Shown here piece by piece: positions 55,409-64,000 of a stretch of DNA of 64,000 nucleotides (position 1 is the first letter of the stretch; every line of letters begins with the position of its first letter). Under the pieces are notes generated by a model. It worked only from the letters and a program-made list of their open reading frames with translations, had not been told where the DNA came from and made no database searches. This DNA is from Candidatus Lightella neohaematopini (GTDB taxonomy: Bacteria; Pseudomonadota; Gammaproteobacteria; Enterobacterales; Enterobacteriaceae). A program made the translations under genes and the position numbers. The stretch is from the NCBI GenBank assembly GCA_025728475.1, contig JAOBJN010000001.1:124001-188000 (forward strand). Direction: 5' to 3'.

Positions 55409-55900
55409 ATGTCTATATTAAAAATATTATATTATCCTAATAGGAAATTAAAACAAAAAGCTAATTTAGTTTCTAATATAGATCATAATATTAACAAAAT
55501 TATTAATGATATGTTTGAAACAATGTACCTTGCTAAAGGTATAGGGTTGGCTGCAACACAAGTTAACATAAATAAATGTATTATTGTCATCGACATTTCT
55601 AAAAAACATAATCAACAATTAATTTTAATAAATCCTAAAATTATTAAGAGAATTGGTAAAATTATTATGGAAGAAGGTTGTTTATCTATACCAAATATTA
55701 GTGCTCCAGTTATAAGATCAGAAAAAATAATATTACAATCATTAGATTGTTATGGTAGACTATTTGAACTACAAGCAGAATCATTATTATCAGTTTGTAT
55801 TCAACATGAAATTGATCATTTAAATGGATTATTATTTATAGATAGATTATCATTGTCTAAACAAAACTATATAAAAAATATTATAGATCATAATTTATAA
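55409..55900 (+). CDS. def: Peptide deformylase
   Basis: Fe2+-dependent removal of formyl from N-terminal Met. The protein is 163 residues (E. coli 169). The three metal and active-site motifs are GIGLAATQ, EEGCLSIP and QHEIDHLNG. It is followed after 12 bases by fmt, the enzyme that adds the formyl group, in the usual operon. Confidence 0.98.
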   Translation: MSILKILYYPNRKLKQKANLVSNIDHNINKIINDMFETMYLAKGIGLAATQVNINKCIIVIDISKKHNQQLILINPKIIKRIGKIIMEEGCLSIPNISAPVIRSEKIILQSLDCYGRLFELQAESLLSVCIQHEIDHLNGLLFIDRLSLSKQNYIKNIIDHNL

Positions 55901-55912
55901 ATTATTTTTAAC

Positions 55913-56866
55913 ATGCAAGAAAATTTACGTATAGTATTTATTGGTTCTTCTATTTTTTCTTTGTATCATTTAATAAAATTAATTAAGAAAAAATATCGTA
56001 TTATTTTAATAATTACTAAACCTAAACCTAAATTCTCTAAAAGAAATAAAAAAAATTTATCAAATTTAATTATTAAAATTTCAGTTAAATATAATATACC
56101 AATATTATGTTCTAAATCATTAGATGATATACAAGTAACATTATCAAAATTAACAGTTGATTTGATCATTGTTGCTTCTTATGGAAAAAAATTGTCAGAC
56201 TCTATATTAAATATACCTAAATTTGGTTGTTTAAATATTCATGGTTCATTACTACCAAGATGGCGGGGAGCAGCACCAATTCAAAGAGCTATATATTATG
56301 GTGATTGTATTACTGGCGTAACTATTATGAAGTTAAGTAATAACTTAGATACTGGTAATATTATATATCAGAAAATTTGTGTAATAAAAAAACATGATAA
56401 TAATGTTACCTTATGTAAAAGGTTAGCTAAAATAGGTTCTACAATTTTAGTTAAGTTATTACAAACTAACTTATTTAACAATAGTGTGTCACAAAATAAT
56501 ATTGGTATAACATATGCAAAAAAATTAACTAAACAAGAAGCAAGAATTGATTGGTCTTTATCAAATACTAGATTAATAAATATGATTAATGCATTTAATC
56601 CTTGGCCAATGGCTTTTTTTTGTTATCAAAATAATTTAATTAAAATTATAAGTGCTATAGCAAGTGATTATTATATTAATCAAAATCCAGGAACAATAAT
56701 ACATTACAATAAATGGGGAATATATATTACCACTGGTCGGGGAATTATAATTCTTACATCAATAAAAATAATTAGTAAAAATAATAATGTTATTACTGTA
56801 AGTAGTAATAATATTTTACCAATTGCTGATAAATTATTTAAAATAAATACTAACCTAGATAAATAA
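55913..56866 (+). CDS. fmt: Methionyl-tRNA formyltransferase
   Basis: Formylates Met-tRNAfMet using 10-formyl-THF. The protein is 317 residues (E. coli 315). NIHGSLLPRWRGAAPIQRAI contains the catalytic Asn, His and the conserved SLLP loop; GVTIMKLSNNLDTGNI and the C-terminal FNPWPMAFF are also typical. It ends 1 base before the convergent rplQ stop, an extremely tight arrangement. rsmB, trkA and other E. coli neighbours are gone. Confidence 0.97.
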   Translation: MQENLRIVFIGSSIFSLYHLIKLIKKKYRIILIITKPKPKFSKRNKKNLSNLIIKISVKYNIPILCSKSLDDIQVTLSKLTVDLIIVASYGKKLSDSILNIPKFGCLNIHGSLLPRWRGAAPIQRAIYYGDCITGVTIMKLSNNLDTGNIIYQKICVIKKHDNNVTLCKRLAKIGSTILVKLLQTNLFNNSVSQNNIGITYAKKLTKQEARIDWSLSNTRLINMINAFNPWPMAFFCYQNNLIKIISAIASDYYINQNPGTIIHYNKWGIYITTGRGIIILTSIKIISKNNNVITVSSNNILPIADKLFKINTNLDK

Positions 56867-56867
56867 T

Positions 56868-57236
56868 TTATTTCTTATTTCTTAATGTAAACTCGATATA
56901 AGCCATAGGAGCATTATCTCCGTAGCGGTAACCACATTTTAAAATTCTAGTATAACCACCATTATAATAATTAATAAAACGAGGAGCTATTTCGTTAAAT
57001 AATTTTTTTATTATTTTATTATTATGTATTTTAATAAATACTTGTCTTCTATTATGTATACTATTTACTTTTGCTTTTGTAATTAATGGTTCAATAAAAC
57101 GACGTAATTCTTTAGCTTTAGGTAAAGTAGTTTTAATAATTTCATAATTAATTAATGATTGTGCTAAATTATATAACATGGCTAATTTATGACTATTGTT
57201 ACGATTAAATCTTTTACCAATTTTACGATGACGCAT
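56868..57236 (-). CDS. rplQ: 50S ribosomal protein L17
   Basis: Large-subunit protein near the exit tunnel. The protein is 122 residues (E. coli 127). [40 protein letters not shown] and [23 protein letters not shown] are diagnostic. It is last in the alpha operon (rpsM-rpsK-rpsD-rpoA-rplQ), 53 bases after rpoA. Confidence 0.98.
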   Translation of the reverse strand: MRHRKIGKRFNRNNSHKLAMLYNLAQSLINYEIIKTTLPKAKELRRFIEPLITKAKVNSIHNRRQVFIKIHNNKIIKKLFNEIAPRFINYYNGGYTRILKCGYRYGDNAPMAYIEFTLRNKK

Positions 57237-57289
57237 TATATTTGTTCTCCTAAAATAACGATTTTTATTTAAAAATCATTATTTTTAAA

Positions 57290-58261
57290 CTAATTATTAG
57301 TAGGTGGCCAATTTTTTAACTGCATACCTAAAGTTAATCCGTATGAAGATAATACATCTTTAATTTCAGTAAGTGATTTTTTACCAAGATTTGGTGTTTT
57401 TAATAGCTCAACTTCAGTTTTTTGTACTAAATCACCTATATAACGAATTGATTCTGCTTTTAAACAATTAGCTGATCTAACTGTTAGTTCTAAATCTTCA
57501 ACAGATTTTAACAATATTGGATCAAATTCAGGCTCTTGTTTTTTTGTTTCTGGTTGTTGTATATTATTCAAATCAACAAATGCATCTAGTTGTTGTGATA
57601 ATATTGTAGCAGCATATCTAATTGCTTCTTCTGGATTAATAGTACCGTTAGTTTCTATGTCTAATACTAATCTATCTAGATCAGTACGTTGTTCAACTCT
57701 AGCTGCTTCTACTCTATAAGCAATACGTTCGATAGGGCTATAACATGCATCTAAAAGTAATTTACCTATAGCTCTATCTTCTATTACTTGATTGTAAGCA
57801 GGTACATAACCTCTACCCCATTGTATTTTAATTTTCATACTAATAGAAGCATTATCATGTGTTAAATGACATATGATATGTTGCTTATTAATGATATCAA
57901 CATTAGCATTATGAATAATATCAGATGCTGTCACTGGTCCAATACCTGATTTATTTAAATTTAATATTATACTATCTTTATTATGTATCCTTACTGCTAA
58001 ATCTTTCAAATTTAAAATAATTTCTACTATATCTTCTTTAACTCCTTCTTTAACACTATATTCATGTAATACACCATCAATTTCTACTTCTGTAACAGCA
58101 CATCCTGGTATTGAAGATAATAGTATTCTACGTAATGCGTTACCTAAAGTATATCCAAAACCTCTTTCTAATGGTTCTAAAACTACTTGTGAATAAGTTG
58201 TACTTATTTGTTTAATACTAACTAAACGGGGTTTTAATAATTTTATTGTATAAGAGTACAT
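57290..58261 (-). CDS. rpoA: RNA polymerase alpha subunit
   Basis: Assembly platform of RNA polymerase. The protein is 323 residues (E. coli 329). The N-terminal dimerisation domain ([49 protein letters not shown]) and the C-terminal domain ([35 protein letters not shown]) are intact, so UP-element or activator contacts remain possible. It lies 9 bases after rpsD. Confidence 0.98.
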   Translation of the reverse strand: MYSYTIKLLKPRLVSIKQISTTYSQVVLEPLERGFGYTLGNALRRILLSSIPGCAVTEVEIDGVLHEYSVKEGVKEDIVEIILNLKDLAVRIHNKDSIILNLNKSGIGPVTASDIIHNANVDIINKQHIICHLTHDNASISMKIKIQWGRGYVPAYNQVIEDRAIGKLLLDACYSPIERIAYRVEAARVEQRTDLDRLVLDIETNGTINPEEAIRYAATILSQQLDAFVDLNNIQQPETKKQEPEFDPILLKSVEDLELTVRSANCLKAESIRYIGDLVQKTEVELLKTPNLGKKSLTEIKDVLSSYGLTLGMQLKNWPPTNN

Positions 58262-58270
58262 TTTATATCT

Positions 58271-58891
58271 CTACTTGGAATAAAGTTCAACAATTAAATG
58301 TTCATTAATATCTAGTGGTAAATCTGTACGATCTATGTTACGTATAATTTTACCACACATATTTTTAGTATCTATATCAATCCATTTAGGTGATTCATAT
58401 TGTGATGATAATTCTAATGCAGCTAAAATTCTTGATTGTTTTTTAGCACGATCATTAATAGTAATAATATCATTAACCTTGACTTGATAAGAAGCAATAT
58501 TAACAATATAATTATTTACTTTAATTGCTTTATGACTAATTAATTGACGTGCTTCAGCTCTAGTAGAACTAAAACCAATACGATATACAATATTATCTAA
58601 TCGATATTCTAATAATGTTAATAAGTATTCACCAGTATTTTTCTTATTACGAGATGCTTGTTTATATAGTTTAACAAATTGTTTTTCTAGTATACCATAA
58701 ATACGACGTATTTTTTGTTTTTCTCTTAACTGTATACCATAATCTGATATACGAGACTTTTTAATTATATGTTGACCAGGTAACTGATTTATTTTACATT
58801 TTGAATCAATTGCACGTATTCCTGATTTTAGAAATAGATCAGTACCCTCACGTCGACTTAGCTTTAATTTTGGACCAATAAATTTTGCCAT
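58271..58891 (-). CDS. rpsD: 30S ribosomal protein S4
   Basis: Primary 16S-rRNA binder; regulates the alpha operon in E. coli. The protein is 206 residues (E. coli 206). [52 protein letters not shown] and the S4 domain [17 protein letters not shown] are all present. Confidence 0.98.
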   Translation of the reverse strand: MAKFIGPKLKLSRREGTDLFLKSGIRAIDSKCKINQLPGQHIIKKSRISDYGIQLREKQKIRRIYGILEKQFVKLYKQASRNKKNTGEYLLTLLEYRLDNIVYRIGFSSTRAEARQLISHKAIKVNNYIVNIASYQVKVNDIITINDRAKKQSRILAALELSSQYESPKWIDIDTKNMCGKIIRNIDRTDLPLDINEHLIVELYSK

Positions 58892-58917
58892 ATTTATCCT
58901 TATTATAAATTATACAG

Positions 58918-59313
58918 TTATACTCTTCTTTTTTTTGGTGCTCTACAACCATTATGAGGAATTGGAGTAACATCTGTAATATTGGTAATATGAAAGCCAG
59001 CATTATTTAATGCTCTAATTGCTGATTCTCTACCAGGTCCTGGACCATTAATCATAACTTCTAAATTTTTTATTCCATATTCTTTCACCGAATTTGAGCA
59101 ACGCTCAGTAGCTACTTGAGCTGCAAATGGAGTAGATTTTCTTGATCCTCTAAAACCAGATCCACCAGAAGTTGCCCAACCTAACGTATTACCGTATTTA
59201 TCGGTAATTGTAATTATAGTATTATTAAATGATGCATGTATATGTGCAATACCATCTGTTAATTGTTTTTTTAATTTTTTTCTTTTATTAACTCTATTAG
59301 AAGCAATATTCAT
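58918..59313 (-). CDS. rpsK: 30S ribosomal protein S11
   Basis: Platform protein at the E site. The protein is 131 residues (E. coli 129). [54 protein letters not shown] and the C-terminal [12 protein letters not shown] match the family. Confidence 0.98.
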   Translation of the reverse strand: MNIASNRVNKRKKLKKQLTDGIAHIHASFNNTIITITDKYGNTLGWATSGGSGFRGSRKSTPFAAQVATERCSNSVKEYGIKNLEVMINGPGPGRESAIRALNNAGFHITNITDVTPIPHNGCRAPKKRRV

Positions 59314-59331
59314 TATTATACCTAACTTTAA

Positions 59332-59679
59332 TTAATATTTTTTTGATTTTTTACAAGTTTTTGCATTAGTTCTAGTTCTTTGTCCTCTAACTGGTAAATG
59401 ATATTTATGACGTAATCCCCGATAAGTACCTAAATCTATTAAACGTTTAATATTTAGTGTAGTTTTACGACGTAAATCTCCTTCGACAGTTAATGTTAAT
59501 ATGATATCACGTATTTTATTAATATCATTTTCTGATAATGTACTAACTTTAGTGTGTGGATTAATTTGTGCTGATATACAAATATTATTTGCGGTACTTT
59601 TACCAATACCATATATTGATCTTAATGCTATACAAATATGTTTATTTTCTGGAATATTTACTCCTACTATACGTATCAT
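59332..59679 (-). CDS. rpsM: 30S ribosomal protein S13
   Basis: Head protein contacting P-site tRNA and 50S. The protein is 115 residues (E. coli 118). [23 protein letters not shown], the helix-hairpin region, and [23 protein letters not shown] are diagnostic; the tail ends KKSKKY, slightly shortened. Confidence 0.98.
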   Translation of the reverse strand: MIRIVGVNIPENKHICIALRSIYGIGKSTANNICISAQINPHTKVSTLSENDINKIRDIILTLTVEGDLRRKTTLNIKRLIDLGTYRGLRHKYHLPVRGQRTRTNAKTCKKSKKY

Positions 59680-59696
59680 TTATAAGCACCTTTTAT

Positions 59697-59810
59697 TTAA
59701 CCTTGACGTTGTTTATGTTTTGGATCATTACATACTACACGTAGTACACCATTACGTTTAATAATTCTGCAGTAACGACAAATTTTTTTTATTGATGAAC
59801 GTACCTTCAT
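59697..59810 (-). CDS. rpmJ: 50S ribosomal protein L36
   Basis: Smallest ribosomal protein, 37 residues here (E. coli 38). It begins [20 protein letters not shown] and ends KHKQRQG, with the zinc-type ligands Cys-Cys-Cys-His retained. It lies between secY and rpsM as in E. coli. Confidence 0.96.
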   Translation of the reverse strand: MKVRSSIKKICRYCRIIKRNGVLRVVCNDPKHKQRQG

Positions 59811-59823
59811 TTTTTATATTTAA

Positions 59824-61137
59824 TTACCTTAAATTTACTTTTTTTATTATAGAATCATACTGATTAGAAATCATAATTGTTTGTATATGTGATATACAAT
59901 CCATAATTACTATAACCACAATTAATAAGGATGTACCTCCAAAACTAAATGGCATTTTTATAATATTATGCATAAGTTCTGGTATAAGACATATCATTGT
60001 AATATATAACGAACCAACCAATGTTAGTTTATTAGTTATATTATTAATATGTCTAGCTGTTTTTTCTCCTGGTCTAATACCAGGAATAAAAGCTCCAGAT
60101 TTTTTTAAATTATCAGCTGTTTCTCTAGAATTAAATACTAAAGTTGTATAAAAAAAACAAAAAAATATGATTGCTACTGAGTATAGTACTATATGTACAT
60201 ATTGACCAGGTTGTAAATGCATTAAAATAAAATGTAACCAATTATCTGATTTATAACTATTACTAAACCAAGAAATAATTGTGGTAGGAAGTAATATTAT
60301 GCTAGAAGCAAATATTGCTGGTATAACTCCAGACATATTAATTTTTAATGGTAAATGTGTACTTTGTGCATTATACATTCTTCTACCATGTTGTCTTCTG
60401 GCATAGTTCACAATAATTTTTCTCTGTCCACTTTCAATAAATACAACTAAAAAAATTATTATGAAAATAAATATTGTAGTAATTATAAGTAAAATTATAT
60501 TTAAATTATTTTGTCTAATTTGCTCAATAGCATGGATAATAGTAATAGGTAAGTCAGCTATAATTCCAGTAAATATTATTATTGATATACCATTGCCAAT
60601 ACCTTTTTCAGTAATTTGTTCTCCTATCCACATCAATAATATGGTACCACATATTAAACTTATCGAAGAAATAAAATAAAACAACATATTTGGATTAATA
60701 ATTAATCTATTAATTATTGGTATACTAGGTAAACTAATTGAAATTCCCAAAGATTGAAATATAGCTAGTATTAATGTACCATATCTAATATACTTATTAA
60801 TTTTTCGTCTACCAATTTCACCATCTTTTTTCATTTCTATAAATTTCGGATGTATAAAAGTTAAAAATTGTATAACTATAGATGACGAAATGTAAGGCAT
60901 GATACCCAGTGAAAATATTGATGCTCTACTTAAAGCACCTCCAGAAAACATATTTAACATTTCAATAATGGTACCTTTTTGTTGCGTTATTAATTCTTCA
61001 ATAATAGATACATCAATACCAGGAATTGGTATAAATGATCCCATACGAAAAACAATGAGGGCAATGATAACAAATAATATTCTAGATTTTAACTCATATA
61101 AACTTTGTTTATTATTATAATTTATTTGTTTTATCAT
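59824..61137 (-). CDS. secY: Protein translocase subunit SecY
   Basis: Central channel of the Sec translocon. The protein is 437 residues (E. coli 443) with ten transmembrane segments. [59 protein letters not shown] and the loop [15 protein letters not shown] are typical. It is at the end of the spc operon, 14 bases after rplO. Confidence 0.98.
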   Translation of the reverse strand: MIKQINYNNKQSLYELKSRILFVIIALIVFRMGSFIPIPGIDVSIIEELITQQKGTIIEMLNMFSGGALSRASIFSLGIMPYISSSIVIQFLTFIHPKFIEMKKDGEIGRRKINKYIRYGTLILAIFQSLGISISLPSIPIINRLIINPNMLFYFISSISLICGTILLMWIGEQITEKGIGNGISIIIFTGIIADLPITIIHAIEQIRQNNLNIILLIITTIFIFIIIFLVVFIESGQRKIIVNYARRQHGRRMYNAQSTHLPLKINMSGVIPAIFASSIILLPTTIISWFSNSYKSDNWLHFILMHLQPGQYVHIVLYSVAIIFFCFFYTTLVFNSRETADNLKKSGAFIPGIRPGEKTARHINNITNKLTLVGSLYITMICLIPELMHNIIKMPFSFGGTSLLIVVIVIMDCISHIQTIMISNQYDSIIKKVNLR

Positions 61138-61150
61138 GTTTAAACTGTAA

Positions 61151-61588
61151 TTATGTTACAGTACCACCATTTAATTCTATATTATATTTTGTATTAGCAC
61201 TAACTTTTATGCCAATTATGTGTATTGTTTTTTTTATTAAATGTTTTTTGTTTAAGATAATTTTAACTTTTTTAGTACTACTTTTAATTAAATTATAAGA
61301 TTTTAATATTTTAAGATCAATTTTATTTTCTTTAATAATAAATAATTTTTCTAAACTAATTTCTTTAGTATAAATATTTTTTTTTGATATAAATCCAGAC
61401 TTAGGAATTCTCCTATTTATTGGAGTTTGACCTCCTTCAAAATTACGACTAATTTTTTTTCCTGAACGAGACTTTTGTCCTTTATGTCCTCTACCACTGG
61501 TTTTTCCTAGTCCGGAACTTATACCTCTACCCAAACGGGTTTTATTTTTTCTTGATTTTTTGGATACATCTAATGAATTTAAATACAT
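61151..61588 (-). CDS. rplO: 50S ribosomal protein L15
   Basis: Late assembly protein of the large subunit. From ATG 61588 the protein is 145 residues (E. coli 144). [27 protein letters not shown] and [19 protein letters not shown] are characteristic. An upstream start at 61603 would overlap rpmD, and [11 protein letters not shown] aligns with the E. coli N-terminus (MRLNTLSP). Confidence 0.97.
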   Translation of the reverse strand: MYLNSLDVSKKSRKNKTRLGRGISSGLGKTSGRGHKGQKSRSGKKISRNFEGGQTPINRRIPKSGFISKKNIYTKEISLEKLFIIKENKIDLKILKSYNLIKSSTKKVKIILNKKHLIKKTIHIIGIKVSANTKYNIELNGGTVT

Positions 61589-61589
61589 T

Positions 61590-61775
61590 TTAGTTATTAC
61601 CAATAATTTTAACCATATAATTTACTGAATTAATCATTCCTCTTATTGATGGTGTATCAGTAACTACTTTAGTATGACCAATACGTCTTAGTCCTAGACC
61701 TAATATAGTTTTTTTATGTTTTGGTATTATACCTATTGTACTACGTACTTGAATAATTTTAATATTTTTATTCAT
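61590..61775 (-). CDS. rpmD: 50S ribosomal protein L30
   Basis: Small large-subunit protein, 61 residues (E. coli 59). [32 protein letters not shown] followed by [17 protein letters not shown] is diagnostic. Tightly packed between rpsE (4 bases) and rplO (1 base). Confidence 0.97.
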   Translation of the reverse strand: MNKNIKIIQVRSTIGIIPKHKKTILGLGLRRIGHTKVVTDTPSIRGMINSVNYMVKIIGNN

Positions 61776-61779
61776 ATCA

Positions 61780-62274
61780 TTAATTTTTATTATAATTGAT
61801 TTTTTTTCTTTTGCTATAAATAAAATCTGGTGATTTCATATTTTTTAGAGCTTTAATAGTAGCACGTATTACATTAATTGAGTTAGTTGATCCATATACT
61901 TTAGCAAATACATTATGTATTCCTGCTACTTCTAAAACAGCACGCATAGCACCACCAGCTATAATACCAGTACCATCATTAGCAGGTTTCATAAATACTA
62001 GTGAACTAGTACATTTAGCTTTTAATGTGTATTGTAAAGTTTTATTATGTAATTTTATTTGAATCATATTACGACGTGCTTTTTCTATTGATTTTTGAAT
62101 AGCTAACGGTACTTCTTTTGCTTTACCATATCCATAACCAACCTTTCCATTACCGTCACCAACCACTGTAAGAGCAGTAAAACTAAATATTCTTCCTCCT
62201 TTAACTGTTTTAGAAACTCTATTAATTGTAACTAATTTTTCCCGTAATTCATTTAATTGTTTATCCATATACAT
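61780..62274 (-). CDS. rpsE: 30S ribosomal protein S5
   Basis: Decoding-fidelity protein. The protein is 164 residues (E. coli 167). [43 protein letters not shown] and [15 protein letters not shown] are typical. An AGGA ribosome binding site 6 bases upstream supports the first ATG at 62274 rather than the ATG two codons later. Confidence 0.97.
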   Translation of the reverse strand: MYMDKQLNELREKLVTINRVSKTVKGGRIFSFTALTVVGDGNGKVGYGYGKAKEVPLAIQKSIEKARRNMIQIKLHNKTLQYTLKAKCTSSLVFMKPANDGTGIIAGGAMRAVLEVAGIHNVFAKVYGSTNSINVIRATIKALKNMKSPDFIYSKRKKINYNKN

Positions 62275-62291
62275 AATTAATCCTAAAAATT

Positions 62292-62642
62292 CTAAAAAAT
62301 TAACCCATTCTTTCTAGCAGCTTCGGCTAATGCTTTAATTCTACCATGATATTTAAATCCAGAACGATCAAATGATACTTTTTTTATACCAAATTTATTA
62401 GCACGGTAAGCAATTGTCATGCCAATAAATGCTGCTGATTGTTTATTACCAGAGTAGTTAATTTTATTCTTTATATCTTTTTCTAAAGTAGAAGCACTTA
62501 CTAATATTTTATTATTATAATTAATGATTTGCGCATATATATGTTTAGAACTACGATAAACTACTAAACGAGTAGCACGTAATCTTTTTAAGATATATCT
62601 AGTTTTTTTTGATCTTCTTATACGAGCTAACTTTTTTCTCAT
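62292..62642 (-). CDS. rplR: 50S ribosomal protein L18
   Basis: 5S-rRNA binding protein. The protein is 116 residues (E. coli 117). [41 protein letters not shown], and [26 protein letters not shown] are diagnostic. Confidence 0.97.
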   Translation of the reverse strand: MRKKLARIRRSKKTRYILKRLRATRLVVYRSSKHIYAQIINYNNKILVSASTLEKDIKNKINYSGNKQSAAFIGMTIAYRANKFGIKKVSFDRSGFKYHGRIKALAEAARKNGLIF

Positions 62643-62644
62643 GA

Positions 62645-63187
62645 CTATTTATTCTTTTTAATTTCTTTAATTTTAATAATTTCATTTAAATAACGAATAC
62701 CTTTACCTTTATAAGGTTCTACTGTTCGATAAGATCTTATATTAGCAGCTATTTGTCCTACTAACTGTTTATCATAACCAGTAATTATAATATCCGTGTT
62801 ATTAACACATTTTATCATAATACTTTTTGGAAATTTATAATTTATTGCATGTGAAAATCCTAAAAATAAAGTTAATATATTTTCTTTATAATTTATTTGA
62901 GCTCTATAACCTATACCAATTAACTGAAGTGTTTTACTAAAACCAGTAGTAATTCCAATTATAATATTATTTATTATTGATCTAGTAGTTCCAGCAATTG
63001 CCCAACTTTTTTTATCATTTGTTAATGGACTTACTAGTAATTCATTTTTATTCATTTTAATAAGAATTTTATTACTAAATAAATAGCTATTAGTAATATT
63101 GTTGCCACTAATAATAATAGTATTATTATTTAATAATACATGTATACCATTAGGTATTATAATTAATTTTTTAGCAATACGTGACAT
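62645..63187 (-). CDS. rplF: 50S ribosomal protein L6
   Basis: Large-subunit protein near the factor-binding site. The protein is 180 residues (E. coli 177). The two repeated domains and the C-terminal signature [17 protein letters not shown] are present; [14 protein letters not shown] and [12 protein letters not shown] are also typical. More divergent than its neighbours in the N-terminal domain. Confidence 0.97.
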   Translation of the reverse strand: MSRIAKKLIIIPNGIHVLLNNNTIIISGNNITNSYLFSNKILIKMNKNELLVSPLTNDKKSWAIAGTTRSIINNIIIGITTGFSKTLQLIGIGYRAQINYKENILTLFLGFSHAINYKFPKSIMIKCVNNTDIIITGYDKQLVGQIAANIRSYRTVEPYKGKGIRYLNEIIKIKEIKKNK

Positions 63188-63208
63188 AATAAATATATCC
63201 TTGAATTC

Positions 63209-63604
63209 TTAAAATACATAACAAATAATCTCTCCACCTAACTTTAGGCGTCGTGCTGTACGATCAGTCATAATACCTTTAGATGTAGAAATAATAGCAA
63301 TACCCATACCAGATATTACTTTAGGTATATCACGTGCTTTTTTATATATTCTTAAACTAGGTTTACTAACACGTTTAATATATTCAATAACTGGTAAGTT
63401 ATTAAAATATTTTAATTCTATTTGCATAACGCTTTTATTTTTAATTTTTATGACATCAAAATTATTAATATAACCCTCGTTTTTTAACAAATTAGCAATG
63501 TTTATTTTTATATTTGAAGCAGGAACATTTATGTAACGTTTCTTATTTTGTTGCCCATTACGCATACGTACTATCATATCTGAAATAGGATCGTGCATAC
63601 TCAT
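63209..63604 (-). CDS. rpsH: 30S ribosomal protein S8
   Basis: 16S-rRNA binder and, in E. coli, translational repressor of the spc operon. The protein is 131 residues (E. coli 130). DPISDMIVRMRNGQ, RVSKPSLRIYKKARDIP and MGIAIISTSKGIMTDRTARRLKLGGEIICYVF are diagnostic. The ancestral S8-binding target would lie in rplE mRNA, outside the window. Confidence 0.98.
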   Translation of the reverse strand: MSMHDPISDMIVRMRNGQQNKKRYINVPASNIKINIANLLKNEGYINNFDVIKIKNKSVMQIELKYFNNLPVIEYIKRVSKPSLRIYKKARDIPKVISGMGIAIISTSKGIMTDRTARRLKLGGEIICYVF

Positions 63605-63639
63605 GTTATTACTCTTTTAATTTAATGTTTACAATAATT

Positions 63640-63945
63640 TTACCAACTAGATTTTCTTAAACCTGGAATTTCACCTCTTGCTGCCATTTCACGTAATTTA
63701 ATTCTACTTAGACCAAATTTTCTTATAAAAGCATGTGGTCTACCAGTTTGTTTGCAACGATTACGTAGTCTAGATAAACTAGAATCTCTAGGTAATTTTT
63801 GTAATTTTATTGTTGCATTCCAACGTTCTGAATAAGAATGTTTTTTACTTAATATTATTTTTTTTAATTCTTTACGTTTTTTGAAGAATTTAAAAACAAG
63901 TTTTTTTCTTTTTTGTTCTCTAGCTTGTATTGATTTTTTAGTCAT
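63640..63945 (-). CDS. rpsN: 30S ribosomal protein S14
   Basis: Head protein, zinc-free long type, 101 residues as in E. coli. [59 protein letters not shown] and IPGLRKSSW are diagnostic. Confidence 0.98.
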   Translation of the reverse strand: MTKKSIQAREQKRKKLVFKFFKKRKELKKIILSKKHSYSERWNATIKLQKLPRDSSLSRLRNRCKQTGRPHAFIRKFGLSRIKLREMAARGEIPGLRKSSW

Positions 63946-63951
63946 TTAGTA

Positions 63952-64000
63952 TTAATTCCTATTAATAAATGGAAAACCTAAGTATACTAATAATTTATAA
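63952..64000 (-). CDS. rplE: 50S ribosomal protein L5, C-terminal end only
   Basis: The last 15 codons before a TAA at 63954-63952 read YKLLVYLGFPFINRN, which matches the E. coli L5 end RALLAAFDFPFRK. Position directly upstream of rpsN is that of rplE in the spc operon. The rest lies beyond the window. Confidence 0.85.
   Translation of the reverse strand, partial: YKLLVYLGFPFINRN

Noticed and set aside
59501..59761. 86-codon plus-strand frame over rpsM and rpmJ
   Set aside because: It crosses two certain ribosomal genes on the other strand and has no recognisable domain.

Overview
The window is a very AT-rich, gene-dense bacterial segment whose genes all have close counterparts in Escherichia coli. 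Gene order follows blocks of the E. coli map: the thrA-dnaKJ-rpsT-ribF-ileS-lspA-ispH-dapB-folA-apaH block, the groE/efp/psd/orn block, the mltC/ruvX/rsmE/endA block, the kdsB/lpxK/msbA/rpsA/aroA block, the rpmH-centred origin block, the dnaB/plsB/ubiA block, and the spc/alpha ribosomal block. Strong base bias, heavy A/T homopolymer content, asparagine-, lysine- and isoleucine-rich proteins, missing genes inside conserved blocks, and several genes decayed in place point to an obligate intracellular insect endosymbiont of the Enterobacterales (Blochmannia-, Wigglesworthia- or Westeberhardia-like). The sequence alone does not let me name the genus.

Layout. Positions 1-12035: partial apaH, folA, a frameshifted dapB, ispH, lspA, ileS, ribF, rpsT, dnaJ, dnaK, an aspartokinase reduced to its kinase domain, and tRNA-Phe. 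12239-18584: groESL with a sigma-32-like promoter, the full EF-P and EF-P-modification set (epmB, efp, epmA), psd, orn, tRNA-Gly. 18596-27735: mltC, proC, ruvX, yqgE, an eroded 0.9-kb gap, rsmE, endA, rpiA, then dead ubiH and ubiI. 27983-41043: asnS, kdsB, a ycaR-like gene, lpxK, msbA, rpsA, aroA, glyS, glyQ, an AI-2E-family membrane protein, ibpA. 41170-48649: gyrB, dnaN, rpmH, rnpA (frameshifted), yidD, yidC, mnmE, with dnaA and recF missing. 48660-56866: ssb, dnaB, plsB, a dead ubiA, aroE, tsaC, def, fmt. 56868-64000: rplQ-rpoA-rpsD-rpsK-rpsM-rpmJ-secY-rplO-rpmD-rpsE-rplR-rplF-rpsH-rpsN and the end of rplE.

Taken together the genes describe a cell that keeps translation, chaperones, replication and a fairly complete Gram-negative envelope (lipid A flippase and kinase, Kdo activation, phospholipid synthesis, lipoprotein processing, a lytic transglycosylase). 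It keeps entry steps to diaminopimelate (kinase-only aspartokinase, DapB) and shikimate steps (AroE, AroA), but has lost three ubiquinone-synthesis genes in this window alone.

I do not see mobile elements, CRISPR arrays, prophage or an obviously new multi-gene system. The most interesting signals are two otherwise intact genes (dapB, rnpA) broken only by one missing base in an A or T run, the single-domain aspartokinase, the coordinated decay of ubiquinone genes, loss of dnaA, and tRNA genes without an encoded CCA end.
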